A stretch of DNA of 64,000 nt, taken from Micrasema longulum (taxonomy: Eukaryota > Arthropoda > Insecta > Trichoptera > Brachycentridae). The stretch is from the NCBI GenBank assembly GCA_022494885.1, contig JAGVSM010003805.1, positions 62,001-126,000 of the forward strand, written 5' to 3'. Made by a program: the position numbers and the translations under genes. The notes below the pieces were generated by a model, which was not told where the DNA came from, searched no databases, and saw only the letters and a program-made list of their open reading frames with translations. This document shows positions 41,401 through 48,500 of the stretch, one piece after another (position 1 is the stretch's first letter; every line of letters begins with the position of its first letter).

Positions 41401-42554
41401 GAAATGTCAGTAGAAAAAGTCAATATATTAATCAGTTAATCCTAGTTAATAAAGTGTCAAACTTTATACTGGTTGTAAAGAAGATAACGTAGAGTTTATA
41501 TCTTGGCTTTACACATAGTGTAGATACTGTCATTCTTCCTAATGACCTTATTGCGTTTACAACAATGATAAGAGAAATTTTATTTACTAGTATTAAATTC
41601 CACATTTTTGTTTTTGTAAATTTAATAACATCAATTTACATTACAATTAATTTTTTTTTGTTGAAAAATTGCTTATTTATTGCAAGGCCCTTCATACAAC
41701 CTTCGTTACAACCTATTGAGGGCCTGTCTTCTTCCACGAAACGTCTCCTCTCGCCATTGTCTCCATTCTTCCAAATTAGTGAAACACAAGGACGCTATTT
41801 TCTTCCCATGTCCATATTTCTTGATTTTTATTTTTAAGAAATCTTTTACATTGTTTTCGGCAAATACTGCGGATTCCGTGGACAGCCAAACGTACAAATA
41901 TATCGACGACTATACTCCAGGAACTAGAAATAAGATAAAGACTTACATCTATGTGCCAGAAAAGAATCTTGCAGTTCTTTGAACATATTTCCAGGGTGAA
42001 CTCTGATAGTTAAACTATCCTACTCGGAAGTGTAGAAGGGACAAGGTCGCGTGTACGTCAACGGATAAGGTGGAGCGGCATAGTCACTGAATCTTCACAG
42101 ACGAATGCCTACAGAAGAGCACAATACAGCTCTATGTTCGATCCGTGAGCCATGCCTGCAGTCAGGCATGGCTCACGGATCACCATCACCAGACATGAGA
42201 CACGGATTGAAAAAAGAGAAATAAATTGTAAATTGCAAATTTATCCCATTTTATCATTTTGATTACTTTTTTTGTAGATTCCAAGCATCAGCTATGAAAC
42301 TATCTGCAGTTTGGAAAGACAGGCCTATTCCTGCCTTAGACACGGCAGTATTCTGGGTGGAACATGTCGCTCGTCATGGAGGAGATCATCTTAGACCAGC
42401 ATCAGCCGACCTTCCATTATACCGCTACCTCCTTTTGGACGTCGTTGCCTTCATATCTATTGCACTTTTCATATGTGTTTTCATCTACTACAAGATTTTA
42501 GTGTGCCTTCTCAGTTACATGTGTGGTACCAAGAAAAAAACTAAGAAAGAATAA
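28623..42554 (+). CDS. UGT: UDP-glycosyltransferase gene B, four coding exons, 515 aa
   Basis: Exons are 28623-29453, 39470-39692, 40128-40344 and 42278-42554. They splice in phases 0, 1 and 2 to an open frame of 515 residues, the usual length for insect UGTs. The product should transfer a sugar from a UDP-sugar (UDP-glucose in most insects) to small lipophilic acceptors in the ER lumen. Visible in order are a leader (about 1-18), FPYTGKSH with candidate catalytic H31, IEQFNSDC with D142, VLWKWEND and KWLPQFDIL in the UDP-sugar domain, the UGT signature at 359-387 ending GDQ, a membrane helix at about 475-497, and a lysine-rich tail TKKKTKKE matching the K-x-K-x-x ER retrieval signal. The signature's conserved Pro is Thr at 377. 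Intron 1 is 10 kb and full of repeats. The exact UGT family (UGT33-like by appearance) is not assigned. Confidence 0.9.
29454..30726. other. Start of gene B intron 1
   Basis: AT-rich. No UGT exon or recognisable repeat. Confidence 0.5.
30727..31420 (+). repeat. Dispersed repeat, simple copy
   Basis: The block from AGGGGCGAATCGTGTAT to about 31420 recurs at 37262-38540, where it is enlarged. The function is unknown. Confidence 0.65.
31505..31632 (-). mobile_element. SINE family 1, tail fragment
   Basis: AAGCACCTAGTGGTTCATAAGG is the reverse of the family tail. No head is present. Confidence 0.45.
31950..32260 (+). repeat. Inverted copy of the 18.5-18.74 kb repeat
   Basis: Shared landmarks with the reverse complement of 18500-18740 include GCGTACAAGT, GGGCGCG and CGTCTCGTTTTC-like blocks in the same order. 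It is probably a non-autonomous relative of that transposon. Confidence 0.55.
32325..32782 (-). mobile_element. RTE-like LINE C-terminal fragment
   Basis: The frame 32770-32483 reads KCLRRILSIRWFDFITNIEV, LRMLRWTWLGHVPRMPQENL; reading on toward 32330 gives TWEEAK and WRQLV. This is the post-RT end of an RTE-type element. A related copy is at 51520-51790. Confidence 0.7.
32783..34165. other. AT-rich part of gene B intron 1
   Basis: A few GACCGAGTAT repeats near 32820-32865. Otherwise nothing recognised. Confidence 0.45.
34170..34360 (+). mobile_element. tRNA-derived SINE, family 2
   Basis: The head has GTGGTGTAGTGGTCAAGACG (A-box region) and GGGTTCGATTCCCGG (B-box), then a T-tract and a body ending in (AAATG)n. 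It extends past a tRNA with no CCA-like end, so I call it a SINE. Confidence 0.7.
34381..34725 (+). other. Unrecognised 114-codon open frame
   Basis: The frame starts with ATG directly after SINE family 2. Its first 55 codons are Lys-rich and low-complexity. The last part (GGRLKDLGPTCKECLC onward) looks more protein-like, but I recognise no family. Coding status is doubtful. Confidence 0.15.
34835..34990 (+). mobile_element. tRNA-derived SINE, diverged
   Basis: CGTTGTGTAGTGGTCGGTGT and CCTGGGCTCGG are A- and B-box relics. The body is AT-rich. Confidence 0.45.
35143..35370. mobile_element. Second copy of the 7.3-kb MITE family
   Basis: The ends CACCAATTACA and TGTAATTGGAGCCC are inverted. 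The internal ATCTTCGATT block is shared. Confidence 0.5.
35468..36166 (-). repeat. Dispersed 0.7-kb repeat, copy 2 (inverted)
   Basis: The reverse complement matches 3550-4215 along its length, including the GGACCCG end and the GCACAGCGCAAAGATCTA block. It is a mobile family of uncertain class. It lies in intron 1 of gene B. Confidence 0.65.
36244..36279 (+). ncRNA. Degenerate hammerhead-like motif
   Basis: The GAAACCGGTC end is intact. The CTGANGA side is eroded (CGATAAAGA). Same family as the motif at 8485. Confidence 0.3.
36400..36672. mobile_element. Possible hAT-like MITE, second copy
   Basis: It ends ATGCCCATCTCTA and shares the GGCGTGGGCAAAG block with the inverse of 10083-10150. Confidence 0.35.
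37340..38212 (+). repeat. Two direct tandem units of about 430 bases
   Basis: Both units contain TTAATAAATCGCGCCCAGCG, CAGTATTTCATACATTAT and CTAGAACAAATCGGCCAG in the same order. Confidence 0.75.
38290..38450 (-). mobile_element. SINE family 3 inserted in the 37.3-38.5 kb repeat
   Basis: ATGGCCATTTTCAACGAGTT and GTAGCCACGGGACCACAAC match the family 3 body and head, with the B-box region deleted. Confidence 0.6.
38541..39469. other. End of gene B intron 1
   Basis: AT-rich, ending in the exon 2 acceptor. No extra exon seen. Confidence 0.5.
39470..39692 (+). CDS. UGT: UGT exon 2, used by gene B and possibly by first exon A
   Basis: The exon follows a TTTCAG acceptor at 39464-39469 and is 223 bases long, the same as exon 2 of genes C and D. 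It begins DLREFIDQAPHGVIYFSFGS, which is the start of the C-terminal UDP-sugar-binding domain, and runs through VLWKWEND to KWLPQFDIL. It ends in phase 1 at a GTGAGT donor. Its entry phase is 0, so it can accept either first exon A or first exon B in frame. Confidence 0.9.
39744..39930 (+). mobile_element. tRNA-derived SINE, family 4, in gene B intron 2
   Basis: The head CGTGGCGCAGTTGGTTAGAT (A-box) and AGGTTCGATTCCTGCC (B-box) is followed by a body with TTGTTGCCAATTTGTTTGCG. The length beyond the tRNA part excludes a plain tRNA gene. Confidence 0.65.
40128..40344 (+). CDS. UGT: UGT exon 3 with the UGT signature, gene B (possibly shared with A)
   Basis: This 217-base exon sits between a TTTCCAG acceptor and a GTAAGT donor, entering in phase 1 and leaving in phase 2. 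It encodes HHNVKVFISHAGMLSTTEA and then the GDQ triad that holds the UDP-sugar. The family's conserved Pro, as in CGVPV or CGIPV, is Thr here (CGVTM, residue 377 of protein B). The rest of the signature is intact. Confidence 0.9.
40957..40990 (-). ncRNA. Hammerhead-like motif in the left arm of a foldback element
   Basis: On the minus strand: CTGAAAA, stem region TCAAC...GTTGT, GAAACTAGTC. One core base is off consensus. Confidence 0.4.
41043..41077 (+). ncRNA. Hammerhead-like motif in the right arm of a foldback element, consensus core
   Basis: CTGAAGA fits CTGANGA exactly. The stem is GCAAC-GTGTT-GTTGC, then GAAA, palindromic ACTAGT and C. It is the best-preserved motif in the window. Confidence 0.55.
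41222..41252 (-). ncRNA. Hammerhead-like motif
   Basis: Minus strand: CAGATGA (one change), stem GTCG-GTAT-CGAC, GAAACTAGGTC. Confidence 0.4.
42020..42225 (+). mobile_element. LINE 3' remnant in gene B intron 3
   Basis: One frame reads RIRWSGIVTESSQTNAYRRA and QYSSMFDP before a stop, resembling the C-terminal tail of a non-LTR element. It contains the perfect palindrome at 42140-42181. Confidence 0.4.
42140..42181. repeat. Perfect 19-bp palindrome with a 4-base loop
   Basis: GATCCGTGAGCCATGCCTG is mirrored exactly after CAGT. It lies at the end of a LINE remnant in gene B intron 3. Confidence 0.85.
42278..42554 (+). CDS. UGT: UGT last coding exon, gene B (possibly shared with A)
   Basis: The exon follows a TTTGTAG acceptor and completes a phase-2 codon (Lys 424). 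It encodes the conserved C-terminal region KLSAVWKDRP, FWVEHVARHGGDHLRP and LYRYLLLDV, then one membrane helix (about 475-497) and a basic tail ending TKKKTKKE. The stop is TAA at 42552-42554. A canonical AATAAA (42550-42555) overlaps the stop codon. An in-frame ATG at 42294 is internal, not a start. Confidence 0.9.
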
Positions 42555-42555
42555 A
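42550..42555 (+). promoter_or_regulatory. Candidate polyadenylation signal overlapping the gene B stop codon
   Basis: AATAAA shares three bases with the TAA stop. If used, the 3' UTR would be only a few tens of bases. No transcript supports this. Confidence 0.4.
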
Positions 42556-43439
42556 AGGATTTTAGTCCAATTGCGTGTGGTTCTTTGTGAAAAGACCCAT
42601 CTGTTTCGTTTAGAAATATACAAATGAACAGAGACAAAAAATATGAAGGTCAAAAAAATTTTTAATCTTGAACCATTTAGGATTGGTGAATTATTTTGAA
42701 ATACATCCTTGTTAGATTTTCAAAAATAAGTCATTTCAATGTTTTTTTTAAAACATATTACTGTTAAGATTTTTAACTAACTTTTTTTCTTCAATATTCT
42801 ACAAATACTAATTCAGTAGTATTTTTCATCCATCAAAACAAAAACTAACTCTTACTTTAAAACTCTTGGCACGAATTCTATTAATTATTTTTTTAATCCA
42901 TGTTTCGTATCAATTACATTCAAAAACAATCATTTGTGTTAAATCACATCAGCTGTTTTCCGAACCAGCCACAGCCATTTTCGGAAAACTTATTTAAAAG
43001 ATGCAACCACGACATTTTATTTTATTTGATTTAACAAAAAAAATATTATAAAAGTTATTTTTTGATGTAATAATCGCAACGAAAACACTTCGATTAAAAA
43101 AAAGAAAAATGTTTTTTTATGCCCGCGTTCATATTGCCTACATTTTTACAATTTGCAGCTAGTTTTATTTATTTGCATTGTTTGACAAAAACATAAAACA
43201 TCAAATTGCTGAAATAAAAGTTATTTTATTTTATTTAGCCAAAAATGAAAATGTATTGTAAATATGCAATTAATTATTATTATTAAAATATTATTTATTC
43301 AATGTTTATCTCCTACCTTACCTTAAAGTTATATTTCTTTATATTACGTGACCCAAACTGAATGTGTGCGAATATGAAAAAAGATACTACATAGTTATTG
43401 TATTTTTATTTTTGTAATAAGAAGAATATCGTTTTTACA
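42556..43439. other. Spacer between genes B and C
   Basis: AT-rich. No gene seen. Confidence 0.5.
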
Positions 43440-43512
43440 CCAAAGCTTTTTATTATTACATTATCAGTATTCCATTTCCGCGCTTATTGGTCCATAGGGC
43501 ACTGTAAGAGTA
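43440..43512 (-). mobile_element. SINE family 1, tail fragment
   Basis: CCGCGCTTATTGGTCCATAG and GGGCACTG match the reverse of the family tail. Confidence 0.4.
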
Positions 43513-43609
43513 AACCTTTTTAATAATTATTTTATTACTACCGTTTAAAAATCCTGTTTATTGGTGATTTCTTTATAATACAGGTAGAAATAATTATTAT
43601 AACTTACCA

Positions 43610-43775
43610 AACTAGCACAAACCGAGTCAGAGGTTTGAATCCCATCCTACCATATCCTGATTTCCATTTTTCTAATAGTGAGACATTTACAACTCGTTGA
43701 AAATGACCCCTAAAATTGAAATATTTGGGCTTAAGTTACAAATTAAGATTCTAAGAACACTTTTAGCTGTTTATT
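43610..43775 (+). mobile_element. SINE family 3 copy
   Basis: GAGGTTTGAATCCCATCCTA and ACAACTCGTTGAAAATGACC follow the family 3 order. Confidence 0.6.
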
Positions 43776-44730
43776 TGACGAAAGGGTGCTTTTTCCTTTC
43801 AACAGACATCTTTAGACCATTCTATACAGTGTTGAAATAATTTATTCAAAAAAAATATTAATTTAACATTTTAATAAAACAAATCAAATGCGATCCAATA
43901 ATATTAAAAGAAAGGGACAATGTTATGAGGATACATGGTATTATATTTTGTTAGCGGTAAACAGTAAGGGAAAAATGTATCGTATTATATTATTCATTGT
44001 CTTTTTACGTGCCATCATGTCCAGGGTTATTTTTTATTTTTCTATATCTTTGGTTATAATTGAATAAATAATTACGAAACAAATTATTCAGTTGTCCAAA
44101 TTATGATGCAAGGTATATAAATGCAAAATTATAATTCAAAATATATGTATTTATGTATATGTAAAAGGTATATTATCCTACGAGTTATTAACCGAGATTA
44201 AAATAATAGAATTTTATGTTTATTTTATTATTATCAAAGGAATTAAATACAATTTATTTGTGTAAAGTGACCTCTTTTGTATTCGTTATTAAGTTTTATC
44301 AATGTTCTAGAATTTATAATAATATCTTATATATGTGTCATGGAGGTACTGATAAACGCTATATTTCCTAAATAATTTAATCTCACAAAGCCACACATAA
44401 ATACGTTTTTTCGATAATATAACACAGATAAAAATGTGTCTTTTTTATGTGTAGACGTCATATTATTTCATTTATTTTACGGTACAAAAATATAGACATA
44501 AATGTTTTAAATACCAAATGTTTTCTTTTTGTTATAGTTGTGTGTGTAACAGATGTCTTAAGTCTTAAAACTTATATTCAATTAATGTTTGAGTGAACGT
44601 CAAGATGTTTAAAGTTTTTTAATTTTAGTCCTTTGGCATACAAAAATATAATATTAACAGTATCTTAATAAAATATGCGAGTGATTTATGAAACGGTTGC
44701 AACCAAAATAATTTAGAATCGAATTGGTTA
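43776..44730. other. Upstream region of gene C
   Basis: AT-rich. No clear core promoter was identified, consistent with a leader exon of unknown place. Confidence 0.4.
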
Positions 44731-44738
44731 ATTTTCAG
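44731..44738 (+). promoter_or_regulatory. Candidate 5'-UTR splice acceptor of gene C
   Basis: ATTTTCAG precedes the ATG by five bases. A leader exon upstream is plausible. The match is short. Confidence 0.35.
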
Positions 44739-44743
44739 TGAAA

Positions 44744-45589
44744 ATGAAATTGCTACTTCAGTATTACTTCCTTGGTTTGGTGTTTGTGGAAAGCGTCGAC
44801 AAAAGATACAGAATTCTTGGTATTTTTCCACACACTGCCAAAAGCCACGACTACGTGTTCAGTCCTCTAATGAGGGGTTTGGCGGAAAAGGGACATCATG
44901 TTACAGTTATTTCACATTTTCCAATCAAGAATCCTCCAAAAACCTACCAACATATCAATCTACGAGGATCCTCGCCAATTTTGGAAGACGCTTTAACTTT
45001 CGATAAACTCAAACGACCTACATCTTTTTTTGGAGCTGAACATATACTGAAGCATCTTGATAATATTTGGATGTTCTCTGAAATGTCCAACGCAACATGT
45101 TTGCCAATGCTGCAAAATAAAGAAGTTCGAGCCTTGAAAACCGGTCAATTTGATTTGGCTATATACGAAACGTTCAATAGCGATTGCAGTCTTGGAATAA
45201 TTGATCAGTTGAATGTTCCATACATCGGTTTCTCTTCACATGCACTTATGCCCTGGACTACGAGAAGACTCGGAATCACTGAAAACCCTTCATTCAAACC
45301 AACGCACTTTCTTGGTTATGGAAGATACCCTAACTATTTTCAAAGGATTATATCTTTCATTACTAACGAAATTTACATTATTCTCTACCATGAACTGCTG
45401 CAGAAAAATGATATGAAAACCTTATCTAGTCATTACAAAAAAGAGTGTTTTCACTTAGAGGACTTGGCAGAAAACACGGGACTAGTACTTTTGAGTACAT
45501 ATTATCCGTTTCATGGTACTTTTGAGTATCCACCAAATGTAGTTGAAATTGGAGGACTACACATAACAAATAGCGAACCTTTACCGCAG
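44744..45589 (+). CDS. UGT: UGT gene C, coding exon 1
   Basis: This exon encodes residues 1-282 and ends ...HITNSEPLPQ at a GTTAGT donor (45590), phase 0. A TTTTCAG acceptor-like sequence ends at 44738, five bases before the ATG, which suggests a non-coding exon further upstream. Confidence 0.9.
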
Positions 45590-48500
45590 GTTAGTCTTAA
45601 TACAGTATTTAATTATAATTTTATGGTTTAAAGTAGATATTTATACCAACAATATTTTGAGTTTGTCCAAATTTTTGTAGACAAGGACTGGATTCAACTC
45701 CCTGGGGAGCTGTTAACATTAACATATTACAACAGAGATGAAGAACATTTAGGAGAAGGTAATATAGAAGTCTAGGCGTCTACAAGGCTTATGACCTGTC
45801 TTTGGCTGGTTTAAGTGGCCACTTTACACTCTGTGTAACACCTGGTCTATGAAGAAGTAAGAAAATTGAAAAAATAAAATTTTCAGGCGTTGCTTAGTAT
45901 GTAGGTGAAATAGCTCAATTAGATGAATCTCACCCGCATTAAAAAAGGTTTCAGCTCTTTAACTTCACAAACAACAACAGATGAAAAAATTAAAGGAATA
46001 TAGATGTTCAAATATGGGCAGAATGGTGAATGTTACACAGTGTGTAAAATGGCAACTTAAACCAGCCAATGGCAGGTCATAAGCTATGTAGATGCCTAGA
46101 CTTCTATATTACCTTCTCTTAAAGGTTCTTCATCTCTGTAAGAATATGTTAGATATATATATATATATATATAATATATAAGCGAGTTTTCCAGAGATGG
46201 AAGAGTAGAAAAATATGTTGAAAGCGAGCAACAAAATCAACGGTGCGAAGCACTGAACACAGTAATTTCTATAAATGTGTCAATCAAAACTAGTCTGGCA
46301 TTTCACTATAGAGTTTTAGTCTCAACACTAATGTATAATAGAGAAAGATGGAACTGGCAGAGGAAGGATACAAGCAGAGTGAATGCGGTTGAAATGCGGT
46401 CGCTTAGATGCAAATCTATATATGGCAGGGTTACGAAGAAGTTACGAAATCCGATAAGAGTGCAAATCTGAAATAAGTGTAATTGATAATTTTAAGAAAG
46501 AGTTGCTATCATGGGTTCGTCATGTAAATCAAATGAATGTTGAAATAATGGTAAAACCGATACATATGGCTAGAATGAATTATAATGTTGGACGTGAACG
46601 ATCAAGCAAGACGTGGCATGATCAGATAAATTAAAATCTCTCTAAAAGTCTGGTCATATCCAAAGTAGACACAACCGAAGGCCATATGTGACAATATTTA
46701 TGAATGTGGAAAAAGTTAGGAATGTAAAGAAACAAACACGCCATAAAGGCGTTTATTTGGCGGTACGATGAACCAATGAATTTCTAATGTTTTCAAGGAT
46801 TTACAATTTTACATGGATTCAGCTAAAAATGGAGTCATTGTGTTTAGTATGGGATCGATGATAAAAGCGACATCTTGGCCAATTGAAAAGTTAACAGCAT
46901 TTAAAAAAGCTTTCTCCGAATTGCCGTACAACATATTGTGGAAATGGGAAGATGAAACAATGAATGGAATGCCTCCAAATGTGAAGCTGGTGAAATGGCT
47001 CCCTCAATTCGATATTCTCAGTAAGGGTTTTCAAATACATTATTTATAGATTTCTTTTTTTTATTTTCCCTTTGAATAATTTTTGATGCAGTATTTACAC
47101 TCTCAGTTCACTAGAATTCCCTTGCATTGTATACGCCTTAATATTTATGTAGATCTTCTTTAGAGATTGTAGAGTACTTGAATAAAGCAATTATAGAGAA
47201 TGATAACCTATTACTAATTATTTCATTTATTTGTACACGGGTGGTCGAAGAATACAGTTCTGCACGTGAGACTCCTAGACGAGTGTTGTTGAATCGATGG
47301 CAAGTCCGCTTCGAAATGTAATAGTTGGCGCAGTCGCCTACCGATCTTGAGTTTCTAGGTCCGAATTGCAGACCTAGTGAATTCTATGCACCATCACGTG
47401 CAGATAAGGATTTGATGATAATGAATAAGAAAATTATCAAATTTGGTCAAAAAAGTAGTCAAATTTACAAAGTTTTCATTTTTTAATAGAAGTGCAATTG
47501 ATTCTTATGATTTCCTTAGATCATGCCAATGTCAAAGCATTTATAACCCATGCTAGTGGCCTCGGGCTCTCTGAAGCAGTTTTTTGTGGAGTTCCAGTCC
47601 TGGCAATACCAATATTTGGAGATCAGGCATTCAATGCAGCAGCAGCGAAAGATAGCAATATCGGAGAAGTTTTAAACTATGAAGACATTACTGCTGATAA
47701 TGTTTTGGTATCCCTCAGAAAAGTTCTTCATCCTGAGTAAGATTATTTTTTTATCACAACAATTTAATAGGTTTGAATTATCCGATAATACTTAGATTAA
47801 GTAGTCGTTTTATTATTTACATTCACCGATCGCGCACACACATATAACAGGTAGGCGCTCAAATTACAGTTTAACTGGTTCGCGATGTTTTTAGCTGCAA
47901 ATTGAGTAATTTTTCATGTACCAACTTGTTTTTAATTTTTAAAATGTTGTTACTGTTATATTGTTGCCAACTTGTTTTTAATTTTTAATATGTGAGTTGC
48001 ATTCTTTTTCTACCTTGCTTGTAATGTACAAGGTTAATATTTACTTCAAAGGGATAGTTATTTACTTGTTAACTTCAAAAAAATAAAAAATTCTTTTAAA
48101 TTTACTTCAATAAAAATTTTTGTTAAGTTATTTAGTTGATATAATATATAAACATCGGGTGGGATGTTTTGGCTGTGGCCTGTTTCAGGAGCTTCTTTGC
48201 ATTTGCTCTAGTGACGAGGAAACAACATAAGATTCGTCAGGAGAAGGCGGACTGTTGTCATTCGTCAACAGATCTTCCGATCCACTTGAAGAGTGTTCGG
48301 CATTTGTTGTCCTGCTATCATTGATACCTTTTATTGCCTTTACTTTATCTATCATGTAAAATGTTACCTCTTTTGATAAGTCTTTATGACTAATTACTAC
48401 ATGAACATCGTGTTAATCCTCATTTAGACTTTTGTGTCGCGCCTCCAGTCGCATTCTCTGTAGGCTAAAAAAGGGGCAATGCATCAATAGATGGGAGACA

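Noticed and set aside
42294..42554. Separate small membrane-protein gene starting at ATG 42294
   Set aside because: It is the last exon of UGT gene B, with an acceptor at 42277 and the conserved FWVEH and RYLLLD blocks.
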